A DNA stretch of 64,000 nt from Periplaneta americana. Its lineage: Eukaryota; Arthropoda; Insecta; Blattodea; Blattidae. Positions 11,055 through 22,029 of this stretch are shown piece by piece. The notes under the pieces were generated by a model. The model was not told where the DNA came from, searched no databases, and worked only from the letters and a program-made list of their open reading frames with translations. Both the position numbers and the translations under genes were made by a program. The stretch covers positions 113,187,001 to 113,251,000 of the forward strand of contig NC_091117.1 in the NCBI RefSeq assembly GCF_040183065.1, in the 5' to 3' direction. The first letter of the stretch is position 1, and every line of letters begins with the position of its first letter.

Positions 11055-12534
11055 ATGACTCAAAATACTGAAGACTGGTGTCTAATCGAAAACCAACCTG
11101 GCATTTAGAACATAGTGACTTCACATACAACCTCAACCACAACATCTGTAACAACTAGTGGTACCCCTACATCTACAATAACTATATGTGATCCTACTCG
11201 CGTACCCAATTCAACTAGCAAACAAATTAATCCCGCGGAAAACACAACTTCAAGTAAAAGTAAAGTAAGAGATCATGTCATTAAGAAACAGAAACTAAAT
11301 ACAGACAAAGCCAAACCAAATTCTACAGTTTCCGATACACAAGCAACTTTATCTCATGAAACATTAATTTATCCGGATATCAAACTGCAAAACGTTTCTG
11401 ATCTCTTGTCCATGAAATGGATACCGACATATCACCACAAAACCAAAAAAATCCTCAAGTAGGGAACCAAGAAGACAACACCAACACAGATTTTTCTAGA
11501 CCCAAATCAGCTCGAATGCCGCCAATAATTATGAAGAATATCCCAGCCGGAAATTTCTTTGCAAACAGTAAAAAATTGCAGTCACTACTTAGCCAGCCAA
11601 TGAAAATCACATACTCTGCTGAAGGAATTAAATATTTAACTAGTTGTCGTGCTGATTATGACAAGTTATATAATATCTTGCAAACTGAAAACCTTCAGTT
11701 TTATTTTCACGAACCTCGGGAAACTAAATTACTGCTAGTAGTACTGAAAGGAATCCCAGCTTTTGTAGAATCTGCTACTCTCAAAACAGAACTTGAATTC
11801 TTAGATTTTTAAATAGAACACATTCGTCAAATTACTCTTCCTTGCTACGACACTGATGGCATACCGACACGACGTCCCATCCCTATCTGGATACTTATAC
11901 TTCCAAATAATGAACACTCCCGAACTATATACCAATTGCAAGATATTAACAATCATGTCATAAAAATTGAGTCATATAGACCTCGTCCACATATTACACA
12001 ATGTCATAAGTGTCAGGGTTTTGGACACACTTCACGTCGATGTAATTTACCAACTCGATGTGTTAAATGTGGAAATAATCACTTATTCACGAATCTCCTC
12101 TGGGAGGTCCTGTCCATATTCCAAAATGTGCAAATTGTGACGGCGCACATACTGCCAGCTACAGTCAGTGCCCCATTCAACTAAAGAAGAAAGCGGAACT
12201 TCAAGAGAAGATAAGGAACAGGAGAATTCTTTCCGAAGAACGTTCTACACCACCAACATGGAAACAGAGCGACTTTCCTTTACTTGCTAATCCTGGCAAC
12301 ACCAAAGCCTTCCAGTCAACATTTAATACTCCAAGTGCAGCATCAACATCATCAGAATCAATATCAGACTCTTTCAAAGATATTGTTAACATTCTACGCT
12401 CACTGAACATTCAACATACAATTCAGCTTATCCGTACAACTTTTCATAAAATCGGAAATGCAAATGACTCAATATCCAAGGTAATAATATTCATTGAAGG
12501 TTTCATTAATCTTTTCAAATACAACAATCCATAA
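11055..12534 (+). pseudogene. LINE ORF1 (Gag-like nucleic-acid-binding protein)
   Basis: Start ATG at 11,055, with an in-frame TAG 51 bases later. A Thr/Ser-rich N-terminus follows, then a frameshift at about 11,420-11,440. The body contains RMPPIIMKNIPAGNF and a domain ending at a TAA (11,810-11,812). Next come zinc knuckles: CHKCQGFGHTSRRC, CVKCGNNH and, after another frameshift near 12,080, CANCDGAHTASYSQC. The C-terminus ends at the TAA at 12,532. This architecture (conserved middle domain plus three CCHC knuckles) is that of Jockey/I-type ORF1 proteins, which coat the element RNA. Three or four lesions make it non-functional as it stands. Confidence 0.82.
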
Positions 12535-12545
12535 AAGACCTCTAA

Positions 12546-15184
12546 ATGCTTTCCAAACACAGAGGTTTAAACACCTTAAATTTCAATACAAACGGAATAA
12601 TTCACCAGACTTACGAACTACAAACCTTGCTCCTTAATTATGATATTGACCTCGCATGTATTAGTGAAACTCACCTAAAACCCAACATAAAATTTCGTAT
12701 ACGCAACTATACTGTTATCCGTACTGACAGAAACAACCGACCTGGAGGAGGAACTGCGATAATTATTAAAAACTCCATGCCAAATCGAACAGCCATATTA
12801 CCGATTTTTCAAAATCTTGAAGCCACCGGTATCTTCTTCCAGCTTGAAGGAACAGAAATATTAATAGCATCTGTTTATTATCCGCCATACGCCCAAATCA
12901 ATGAAAATCACGTGACCCGGCTTATCACACATCACAAACATTTCATTTTCCTTGGTGACCTAAATGCAAAACAGAAATCATGGAATTCTAGACTGAATAC
13001 TTCGAAATGTGAAACATTATTACATTCAAATCAATTTCAATAGTCAATTACAGGACCAGAAGCACCAACAAGATATCCCTGGATAACCACTCATCATCCA
13101 GATGTACTTGATATTTGTTTATATAACACTAAATACTCTCCAGTTCAACAAATCTGCTTAAACGCTCTTGACTCCGACCATATCCCAGTACTTTTGATTT
13201 TCAAGGCCCCTTTCCATATGATTTCAAATCAACGTTCTACAGAGAAAGTTACAGACTGGAATGTTTTCACAAAACGCTTGCACCAAATCATCCCGGATAC
13301 TCTACCGACTTTAAAAACTTCTGAAGTAGAAACTGCTATACAAATATTTTCTGACACTGTATTAGACACATTCGATGAAATGTCCTCCACATTAACTTTT
13401 GAGACATCAGATAACGTTTACGGTAGCACTGAACTAAAATATCTTCTTAAAGCTAAAAACCAAGCTCGAAAACGGTGGCAGCTTTATGCGGATCCTCAAG
13501 CAAAAAGAGCTTTTTATCGGTATCAACGTGCTATCCGAAGAAAATACGAGATTTATAAAATCAATAAGTTTGCTGACACAGTGGAAAACATAAAGCCTAC
13601 AGGAAAAAACTTTTGGACGTTTACAAAACGAATGCAAGGAAAAACTATCGCAAAAAAAGTCAACACCTATTAAAGATTCAAGTGGTACATTCATTTATGA
13701 GCTTATTGATAGGCTTGAAGCTCTTGCAAACTCCTTTCAAAACCGATTCTCCTCCCATCATCACTCCTCACTACAAGACTTTTCAACAACAATATCGCAA
13801 CATGTACAGTCCATATTACATCGTCCCGAACCCGGAACTGCTCCTCACGTACGACCACAAGAAATCAAGACCATAATTCGAAATCTAGCACCTAAGAAGA
13901 CACCTGGTCCGTATAAAATCACACCAGCCATATTGAAGAAATTACCAAAAAGAACCATAACTCATTTAACGAAGATATTCAACTCATGTCTACATCATAA
14001 TTATTTTCCAACAGCGTGGAAAACAGCACATATTATACCAATAGTTAAACCGGGAAAAGATCCACGATTACCCCAAAGTTATAGACCAATCAGTCTAACC
14101 AACTTCCTTGGAAACATTTTTGAACGTATCATTCTGGCACGACTAAAGCCATATTTAACTGCACCAAACACCATCCACCATGAACAGTTTGGATTTAAAC
14201 CCCACCATAGTCCCAGAGAAGCACTTCATAGATTAACAACATCCGTCCAAAGAGGATTTCAAATTGGACAACATACAATAGCTACATTTATCGACATTCA
14301 GCAAGCTTTTGATACTGTCTGGCACACTGGTTTATTATATAAACTTAACAATCTTAACATTCCTATAAATTATATTCAACTTATCGCCAGTTACCTTACA
14401 GATAGAACTTTTCGTGTTCAAAATGGACGCTGTCGTTCCAACGCTCACGACATAAGTACAGGAGTTCCACAAGGATCAGTTTTAAGTCCAACCTTGTACT
14501 GTGCATATGTCCGTGATATACCAATTCATCCCAAATGTAAACTTACGCTATTCGCTGATGATACTGTTATTTATACGAAACATATAAACATTCATTTTGC
14601 TTGTCTACAAATGCACGAAGCCTTAAATATTACTACACAATGGTCCACAAAATGGCGTCTTAAGATAAATGGCTCCAAATCGCAAGCAGTTTCTTTCACA
14701 AGAAGATTTCCGCGGCAAGTACAGCCCTTAACCATTCAAAATGAAAACATACCTTTCACAACTACCGTCAAGTATCTTGGAGTTTTTCTTGATAAGCGAC
14801 TTACTTTTAAACATCACGTCTCACATATTCGTGAGAAGGCCTTCCAACGATATATGCTTCTTTACTCATTTTTCAAGAGCTATACATCTTTAAATGTCAA
14901 AACCATGTTGTACAAAGTTTTAATTCGATCCTATATGACATTCTGTTGCGAAATATGGGCTCAAGCAAATGCGCGACATCTTCAACGACTAGACGGTCTT
15001 CAACGATCCATCTGTCGAACCATCACTGGAGCGGACTACCTCATCCGAAATAGCCAACTGTACGACGATCTTGACATACTGTATTTCTCAGCTTCCATCA
15101 GAACTCTTCGGCAAAATTTCTAGCATTCCTCCACAACCATCCAAATCCACTAGTAAGTAGAAATATACGGATTCCTCTTACATG
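12546..15184 (+). pseudogene. LINE ORF2: AP endonuclease + reverse transcriptase, few lesions
   Basis: N-terminal APE-like endonuclease: NFNTNGI, ETHLKP, FLGDLNAKQKSWNSR, and LDSDHIPVLL with the catalytic Asp-His. One in-frame TAG interrupts it at 13,041. A one-base shift in an A-run at 13,652-13,658 moves the frame, after which it stays open to 15,123. This part holds the reverse transcriptase: QSYRPISLTNFLGNIFER, FIDIQQAFDTVWHTGLLYKL, STGVPQGSVLSPTLYCAYV and the catalytic TLFADDTVIYT. A final one-base loss near 15,120 precedes LAFLHNHPNPLVSRNIRIPLT and a TGA. ORF2 copies the element RNA into target DNA. It carries only one stop and two one-base shifts. Confidence 0.88.
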
Positions 15185-15472
15185 ACATTATCAATTTGCT
15201 CCCTCTACTATTGGTAGTGTTACGTTGCCTTGGAATATTTAAGTTGAAACTTGCCATATGATTTCCTACACTTCTTTAAAAGGAAAGGGTCAGATCCGAC
15301 CTGGTACTTAAGAAGAAACAATCTGTTAAAAAAAAATACATGGCGGTCTATAGTACCGGCAGCCTCCGCAAGGATGCCTCTTTGAATAATAAGGTGTCCC
15401 GTAGTTTCCAATGAATACTTTATTTCATATTCTTGTATGAAACACTTTCAATAATAATATATCACAACATAT

Positions 15473-15473
15473 C

Positions 15474-15512
<39 letters not shown>

Positions 15513-15518
15513 TATTAT
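15473..15518. repeat. (ATT)n microsatellite
   Basis: About 45 bp of ATT trinucleotides with one interruption, lying in the 3' region of the Jockey-like LINE. Confidence 0.9.
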
Positions 15519-15600
15519 GTATTTGTATTAATTGTAGACTTGGGTCAGTGGAAGAGCAGGCCTTGACTCTGCCAGGTAAAATAAAATAAATTATTATATT

Positions 15601-16790
15601 TTTCTGATACATCAATATTTAATTTAAACATTTCGCTCTAGGTTTTTTAAAAAGCTGATTTATAAATGAAAAAGTAATAATTAAGACTTTAAAATTTCCA
15701 AAACTGTCTCATTCCCTCGGATTTAAATGAGATGTGCCGTGAATCATAATATTCGTTGCTGGATAATTAAACACTCTCAATACAGGTACCAATGCCGCAG
15801 AGAATTATAAGATAAGACGGACTGAGCATAAGCGAAATATCTGTATTAATAAGTTTGTACCATCAGGAGTTTAGTATTTATTGTGTTAATAGGGCCTACT
15901 CCAATTTTCTTTTTATTAATGCGTTAGGGCTGTTTTTGTTAACAAAGAGGAAAGTTAGCACTTGCATCACACACAATTTGTCATTATTGTTCAAAATAAT
16001 GTAAGAACAGTTTTATTCTACAAAAGCCTCTGCCTAGTTGCGAGACAAGTGTGAGATCAATATTTGTTTCAAATTATATTAGACTACACGATGTCTCCAT
16101 CACGCGACAATATTTGTTTCAAATTATATTCGACTACACCATATCTCCATCACGCGAAAAGAAGTGTAGGTAGCTGTGGCTCCTGTTCTTTCTGATAACA
16201 ATGTTAATCATAAGTATCTTATCGTTTCAATAAATGTGGTGAGTTATGATCATGAGTAACTTTCTATTAGTGTCATTCTTTAATTATTATATTGCATGCT
16301 AAGAGGTTATTTGTAGTTTTAATAATTGCAGTTTTCAAAAGTTCTCTGTGTTAATTCCAATTTCAAATGAATTTTTCTCAATAAATTAATTATTGGATTT
16401 TTTTTTAATTTCGTCTCTAGATTTCCTATATTTTACTCCTATTAGTTACATACGTCGTCTCTCCTGAAATCACCTGGTGAGCACTGAATGGCATGATTTC
16501 ATATTAGGTTAGATTAGCTGTAAGGTAATTAAATGTGTGACGAAGTCAAAAAAATTTTTATTTTTCTTCTGCCGAAAACATTCATCCGTCTTTAGGTGCT
16601 TTGCTTTGGTTGCATTGAGTATAGTTTGTCATTTAATATCTGGGCTATATTTAGTAAAAGTAATAAAACACAGGCCTACAGCTGTTATAAAACTTAAAGT
16701 TTTGTGTGTATTTTATTTTTTACTTATTAACATAGTCTTAATATGTAACTCAATTACAGTAATACTAACTTCATAACAGTCATTTCCTAC
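15601..16790. other. AT-rich intergenic stretch with a 50-bp tandem duplication
   Basis: No gene is supported; a frame at 16,537-16,776 is hydrophobic but has no recognised motif. The only structure I can point to is the tandem duplication listed separately. Confidence 0.4.
16059..16158 (+). repeat. 50-bp direct tandem duplication
   Basis: Two adjacent copies of a 50-bp unit starting AATATTTGTTTCAAATTATA and ending CATCACGCGA, differing at about three positions. Confidence 0.88.
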
Positions 16791-16794
16791 AAGA

Positions 16795-16910
16795 TCCGAG
16801 CCACGCCCCTTAGTTTTGACTAACCAAAATATGGCGGACCAATGTTCAATTTTCTTCAACTTTCAGAGGTCTTCAGTCTCTCTCTAGCTCGTTGGTCCCC
16901 GCACCTATTC
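16795..16910 (+). repeat. Fragment resembling the right end of the THAP-C element
   Basis: Shares an ordered set of motifs with 39,360-39,460 plus 46,019-46,045: CACGCCC...TTAGTTTTG, ATGGCGGACC, GTTCAATTTTCTT, TCTCTCT and CTCGTTGGT. Probably a solitary terminal piece of that family. Confidence 0.5.
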
Positions 16911-17114
16911 CTGTAGCACACAAAGTACCTTTTTTATGTTTAATATTGGTCGACCAGCAAACTTGTTATACAGACCACTGTTGAATTATGGAATATCACA
17001 TGCAGAATATCATGCTCAGGTTGGATCTAAGGGCTCCTCTAATTAATTTAAATTAATTAATTAAACATTTTTGTGAATTATGTGAACAAAAATATGATGG
17101 TTTTCTCTGTTAAA

Positions 17115-18411
17115 TTATGAAGAGTCGTCAGTATCACTAAGAAGGATGTCTTGAGGGAGTTTCCTTTTAACTCGAGATGGCTGACAAGATCTTGCTCCAA
17201 TGTTATATGTCACAGCTCCAGGAACACCAGGAAGTTTGTTGAAGAAAGATTTTGACATTGAATGGATGCATTGTTCTAGTGGAAGAATTCCCAATTCTTG
17301 ATGCACTTGTTGATTTCTTACAAACCAGGGGGCATTTGTTGCAGTACGCAGGAACTTGTTCTGGAGAACTTGTAGGCGATGCATGTGTGTCTTATTTCAA
17401 GGCCCCACACTGGCGCTGCATAAGTTACAAGAGGTCGTATAAGCGAGGTGTAGAGTAGCATTGAACATTCCAATCCAATTTGTGAACGTCTATTAACCAA
17501 AGGGTATAATTTTCGAATTCTAGAAGAAGTTAGTGTAACAATGCGAGTTATATGGGCATTGAATGTAAGTTTCGTGTTTAATAATATCCCCAAGTATTTG
17601 ACAGCTTCTTGACTGTAGAGCCATGTAACTTGTTCATTTAGAAGAACCAAAGGAGGTGGATTATGAATATGCTTTAAAGAGAAGATTTTAGCTTCTGTCT
17701 TGATAATGTTGAGTAGTAATCTCCAGTCAGAGGACCATTTAGACAGCTCCTGTAAGGATGTCTGAAGAGTGCTGATTGCAGTATTTAGGTTACTATGAGA
17801 ATAAAAGAGAACTGTATCGTCAGCGTACATAGCTATGTGTGACGGTTGTAAATATGGAATGTCATATGTGAAGAGATTGAAGAGAAGTGGTGACAGTATA
17901 GATACTTGTGGTACTCCGGCTAAAACTGGACGAAGCGTTGATATAATGCCATCTATACGTACTGAGAACTGACGCTCGGATAAAAAAACTTTTCACGATG
18001 CGTGTGAGATAGTCAGGAAAACCAATTATATATCATTTTAGCAATAAACCATCATGCCAAACAGTATCAAATGCTTGGGCAATATCCAGAAACAGTGGCA
18101 GTATACTGTTTTTCTTCAAAGCCTTTTATAATGGAGTCAGTGACTCTTTGCAGTTGGTGTGTTGTAGAATGTTTTGGACGAAAGCCAAACTGAAAATCTG
18201 GTATTATCTTGTTTTGGAACGTAAATTTACAAATGCGATGATGAATAACCTTCTCAAACAATTTCGATAGCGTGGGCAGTAAGCTAATAGGTCGATAACT
18301 TGATGGCAAGTGCTTAGGTTTGTTAGGCTTATGAAAAACAATGCTTTCATCAAGCTTCCAGGCTCGAGGAAAGTACCCAATCAAAAGGACAGCATTGGAA
18401 ATTATCGTCAA
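17115..18411 (-). pseudogene. Jockey reverse transcriptase, copy B
   Basis: Reads right to left: AVLLIGYFPRAWKL, YRPISLLPTLSKLFEKVIHH, FGFRPKHSTTHQLQRVTDS, a frameshift in the TATVSGY region, then a shared TGA after LLK. Next come the catalytic MYADDTVLFYSH (ending at 17,830), NAHITRIVTL and the WGLEIRHTC shift also seen in copy A. The last segment, 17,384-17,115, ends LLSDTDDSS like copy A. At least three breaks, so inactive. Confidence 0.87.
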
Positions 18412-18567
18412 GTAAGTAAGAGTTTTGTTAATGACCTTCTTTAGTACAATGTTGGGTATAAGATCATGGCCTGGAGATTTTTTTTGGAAGCCTTTGAATG
18501 AAGTGAGACAATTTTTGTGGAGTAGTATAGGGAATTTTCTCTGGCACAGTCGGTTTATTAATATTTT

Positions 18568-19660
18568 CTATAAGTTCTTTTCTAATTCAGAGGTAGTCTG
18601 TTCATTTTTATTCTCGTTTGGGGTGAATACATGTTGATAATGAGGTGCAAGCAAGTTACATTTCGACTCTGTGTCTGTGGCTATTTGAGAGTCTAACCGA
18701 AATGTCGGGATGACTGTTGGCTCGCGTAGAATACGCTTTGTAGCGTACCAAAGAGTATTATCAGCTTCAGATAGAGATGATAAGTAAGACAGATATGACT
18801 GCAGGCGATGTTGTTCAAGATTTGTCTTGACTAATCTTATGAGATGATTCAGCTTCTTCCGCTGCCATGGTTGCGTCTCTCGTTGCCATTGTCTACGAAT
18901 ACGATGTTTTTCCTTAATTAATTGGAGTATGGAAGATGGTAAGTAGTAGCGCGTTAATGGCCGCTTGGAGCACACTGTAGAATAATTTACACATGAACAT
19001 ATTGTATTGTGTCCGTGAAATGTTGAACATCATTGTCAATATCTGTTGCTGTTAGTGGATGATATTCTGTGACTGACATTGAGTCTAGAGTCAACTGAAA
19101 TTTATCCCAATCAACAAAACCATTAATAAGGCGTTGCACTTTAGGTGTTACATTAGGAGACAATTGGAAATTAATCGAAACTGGACAGTGATCTGAATCA
19201 AGTGCTGTTAATGATGCAATATAAGTTGGTAAATGCATATTCTTTTGAATTCCGATGTCAAGGATATCAGGAAGATTGGCGGGATTATATGGATAGTGTG
19301 TTGGTCCAGTTGGTGCGAGAATATGGAGACCAAGGTTGTTAATGCAGTTGTAAAGACGATGCCCATTTGCGTTCGATACTCTGCATCCCCATGATGTGTT
19401 TTTACAGTTTAGATCGCCCACAAGAAGTGTTGAACCGACTGAGGGAAATAAAAGAGCAAGATATGCAGTATTTAGCAGATATTTTGGGGGCTTATAAGCA
19501 CAAAATAAAACCAAATCATGGTTATTTTGACACTTAATTTTGGTTGCGACTGTTTCTATATCAAACGTATAAGGAAGAAGGACTTGATGATGTGTAATAT
19601 TTCGCTTAATTAAAATGGCAAACCACCAGATGCATTTGAAGCATTCCTATCATATCTATA
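18568..19660 (-). pseudogene. Jockey APE-type endonuclease and linker, copy B
   Basis: The endonuclease starts around 19,660 with FTVPGYKIYRYDRN, shifts frame at SGG and continues as FAILIKRNITHHQV. The open stretch 19,514-18,987 holds VLFCAYKPPKYL, TLLVGDLNCKNTSWGCR (metal-binding Asp-Asn) and LTALDSDHCPVSINF (catalytic Asp-His). A break near 18,980 separates it from the linker region 18,975-18,568 (KRPLTRYYLPSSILQLIKEK, WYATKRILREPT). This domain nicks the target for target-primed reverse transcription. Confidence 0.87.
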
Positions 19661-19810
19661 TATTTTATATCCTGGAACAGTGAAGATCCAAAGTACCTTA
19701 GCAGACAAAGAATTAACAAGGCAAGTGCAGACGTACATACAAGTCCTCTACAGATAATAAAGGTATTTCTTATTATGTTTAAAAGAGTACATAGGCATAT
19801 TGGTAAGTAA

Positions 19811-20540
19811 TCACTGATTATTATACGCATTATTTACTTATAAAATTTCTGGGGGTAGCGCTAACTTGCTACTCCCTTCTAGAGCCGCCAGTAACTGAAT
19901 GTTATCTAGGTGAAACTAGCGTTGAGGTAGTTCCCGTGATTTTGGAAGTGAAATTCGTTGCATTTAGAAGGAATTTGTTTGTGGATATGCAGTCGATTTT
20001 ATATGCAAGGCATAACAAACGCCTAAACTAACCAAATCTAACCTTTCTCAGGTTCGAATATGCAAGGTGTATAAACTGAGTACAAAGGGAACTACCTAAG
20101 TGCTAGTTTAGCCGAAAATTGAATTACAGCCCCTCCAATTTTCAAAACTATGTCAAGAAAATGGCATCGAAGTACTGCTCAGTGATCTAAAAATTTCGCC
20201 GTTGAAGTTTTCTTCATTTCCTTGTCACACTGAACTAGTTAATAGGTGCACGAAACTTGTGACTGAAACTTCCACTTCCACTATGGGTAAAAAAATAGAT
20301 AATTTATAAGGACATGAATTGATTCAAGAGCAGTTTTATCCAGGTTTGAAACAAAACCAGAATACATTGTACAAGAATAAAAAATGTTAGGCCTACACTG
20401 TTATTTAAATTGTTTTTATTCCGGTACAAATATGCAATTCACGTGACATAACGTAGAAATATTATTTTCCTCTGGTTTTTATATAAATATAATTATTTTG
20501 TCATGATTTCATTTGTAAGCTTTCATTTTAATACTACCTA
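19811..20540. other. Unassigned sequence with an inverted repeat (possible MITE)
   Basis: Contains AAACTAGCGTTGAGGTAG...TTCCC at 19,913-19,935 and its inverse at 20,087-20,109 (about 19 of 23 matching). The surrounding GGGGGTAG and CAGCCCC ends at about 19,855 and 20,140 are also roughly inverse. No coding motif is seen. Confidence 0.45.
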
Positions 20541-20542
20541 GC

Positions 20543-20551
20543 CTATTATTA

Positions 20552-20610
<59 letters not shown>

Positions 20611-20648
20611 GTTATTATTACTAATACTATTATTAGTATTATTATTTC
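20543..20648. repeat. (ATT)n microsatellite
   Basis: About 105 bp of ATT repeats with a few GTT and ACT variants. Confidence 0.92.
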
Positions 20649-20729
20649 ATTAAAAACATAACATTACTTAGTCACACGTTAAAAAGTGTTAAAATTTTAA
20701 AAAATGGTATATACTTTCATAGGTACATA

Positions 20730-20880
20730 GGACAGACAGGAAGATTCTTTCACACAAGATATAATGAACATATTATAGCTATAACCAAACCCTACATCAC
20801 ATCAAATTATGCAGACCATAATTATCAACAATAATCATAACTACAATAATATAGAAACAGATATGGAAATTTTACACATC
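20730..20880 (+). pseudogene. GIY-YIG endonuclease fragment of a Penelope-like element
   Basis: The plus strand from about 20,727 reads RYIGQTGRFFHTRYNEHI then AITKPYITSNYADHNY before stops near 20,835. The Tyr-Ile-Gly and the downstream Arg-x-x-x-His order are the GIY-YIG catalytic signature of Penelope-like proteins. The first GIY element lies upstream and is not recognisable, so the domain is incomplete. Confidence 0.72.
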
Positions 20881-21189
20881 ACACCAAAAAGTTCATAGTT
20901 AAACATCTTCGAACAATACGATATATATAAACATACAATAACATACCCACAACATAATGTGACAGCCACCTCGAGACTCGAACACGCTTCCCGCAAGAGA
21001 GCAGGTCGCGCGCGAGTCGAAACGGGCTCCACGGAACACTGGGGGACGGCGCGCGGCTTGGAGAGGCGAGGGAAGGTTGCGCGCGCAACTGCTATGTGCG
21101 GAGTGAAGGGGGTGGAAGGACCCTCCCGAATCGTCCAGAAGTCCGTCGAAGTGGAAATCCAGATTATTCGAGAGTGGAATCTTTCGCGA

Positions 21190-21220
21190 ACTCTCTAGAA
21201 TCTATAGTTTGGTTATAAAA
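21190..21220 (+). promoter_or_regulatory. LTR core promoter (TATA box) with heat-shock-like pentamers
   Basis: TATAAAA at 21,214-21,220. Just upstream, TTCGCGAA (21,184-21,191) and AGAATC form inverted GAA/TTC units resembling heat-shock elements. The TATA call is good; the heat-shock reading is tentative. Confidence 0.5.
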
Positions 21221-21690
21221 GAGAAGACGCAAGCGAACGTCAATGAGTCAGCCAGTCAGTAAGCCAGTCTTGTGTAGCAGTGAAGCCAGCTTCGAGACCA
21301 GAGCGCGACTTGAGTTGTGTCCGTAACTGTGGAGCCTGAAGCCCGGAGTTCAAGTGCAGTGGACCGCAGTTGGGGGACCTGAGTTCGAAGTGCAGCGGAT
21401 CGTCTCTGAAGGTCTGGGGTTCGAGATTCTGTGAACGCGAGTGACTGAGCTAGAAGAACTAGCCAATACAAACGAGCTGTGAACTGAGAACTGAAGTTCT
21501 GTGTTTTAAATAGTGCTTTGAGAATATTAGTTAAGATTAACAGTTCATTGTTGTTCGTAATAGTCCAAGTAAATTGTCATTGTCGTTTGTGGAGTGCAAT
21601 AACGAACGCTGTGTTGCTGTGCGGAGAGCAAATCCCATTGTTGACGGGAGTGAAATTAAATTGTAGAAAGTGAAGAGTTATTGTTGAGAT

Positions 21691-21696
21691 AATAAA
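21691..21696 (+). terminator. LTR polyadenylation signal
   Basis: AATAAA placed 30 bp before the inferred LTR end, the usual position in LTRs. Confidence 0.5.
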
Positions 21697-21887
21697 ATTA
21701 CATTATTGAGTTGAAAAAATTTACAATATGCTTAATACACAATTACAATTCAATACCCACACATTGTTCGACGTCATGACACGTCATAACACACAAACAA
21801 CCAGCCCCCACCATAAGAGCAACATACCCCCACTCCTACAATCGACACATGCACATCGCAGAATTCAAGATCACCAGTAGTTCAAGA

Positions 21888-21932
21888 GACACTGAAGAAG
21901 ACGTAACATCACGTCGAAACGGGCCGTCTGTC
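21888..21932 (+). ncRNA. Hammerhead-ribozyme-like motif in the Penelope-like tail
   Basis: All core parts occur in order. Stem I strand GACA (21,888-21,891); core CTGAAGA (21,892-21,898), fitting CUGANGA; one extra A; stem II GACGT and ACGTC (21,900-21,904 and 21,911-21,915) around loop AACATC; core GAAA (21,916-21,919); stem III ACGG and CCGT (21,919-21,922 and 21,924-21,927); cleavage-site C (21,928); then TGTC (21,929-21,932), which pairs with GACA. Penelope-like elements are known to carry minimal hammerheads. The extra A before stem II and the one-base stem III loop are irregular, so activity is uncertain. Confidence 0.6.
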
Positions 21933-22029
21933 GAAAGTCGAAACCTTTTTAAAATTTTTAACACTTTTTAACGTGTGACTAAGTAATTTTATGTTTTTAA
22001 CAAACAAAGTGTTAACGTGAACTTTAATC

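Larger units (their letters stand above)
10730..15600 (+). mobile_element. Jockey-like LINE, nearly full length
   Basis: Two-ORF non-LTR retrotransposon: a leader from about 10.73 kb, ORF1 (11,055-12,534), an 11-bp gap, ORF2 (12,546 to about 15,184), and a 3' region ending in an AAAATAAAATAAA-type tail near 15,600. The exact ends are not proven because I could not find a target-site duplication. It has few lesions, so it is younger than most elements here. Confidence 0.8.
16931..19810 (-). mobile_element. Jockey-type LINE, copy B
   Basis: Minus-strand copy extending further 5' than A or C. Its tail (T-run on the plus strand) is at 16,931 and the GGTCGACCAGCAAACTTG segment follows. Coding similarity runs to about 19,800, where minus-strand NKKYLYYL may be the start of the endonuclease domain. 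The 5' boundary is approximate. Confidence 0.85.
20958..21725 (+). mobile_element. Solo LTR of an LTR retrotransposon
   Basis: A 768-bp segment beginning TGTGACAGCC and ending ATTTACA (TG...CA), much more GC-rich at its 5' side than its surroundings. It contains a TATA box, a long G/A-rich leader with AGTCAGCCAGTCAGTAAGCC and an AATAAAA signal 35 bp from the end: a U3-R-U5 layout. No retrotransposon body lies on either side. Because it interrupts the Penelope-like sequence it is the younger insertion. A clean target duplication is not obvious (ATAA before, ATAT after). Confidence 0.7.
20668..21985 (+). mobile_element. Penelope-like element 3' part, split by a solo LTR
   Basis: The sequence before 20,957 and after 21,726 belongs to one Penelope-like retroelement. 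The first part encodes RYIGQTGRFFHTRYNEHI, the start of a GIY-YIG endonuclease domain, followed after stops by ETDMEILHITPK. Coding-like sequence resumes after the LTR with FDVMTRH-type residues near 21,770. A motif reading CTTAGTCACACGTTAAAAAG occurs at 20,669 and inverted at about 21,965-21,985, bracketing the fragment. The reverse transcriptase itself is not present. Confidence 0.75.

Noticed and set aside
21190-21300. Promoter of a genuine heat-shock gene
   Set aside because: TATA and GAA/TTC pentamers are present, but no coding sequence follows and the segment has LTR-like TG...CA ends and an AATAAA signal.
20841-21471. Arg/Ser-rich frames on both strands in the GC-rich segment
   Set aside because: Explained by the solo LTR (U3/leader); frames exist only because GC-rich sequence has few stops.
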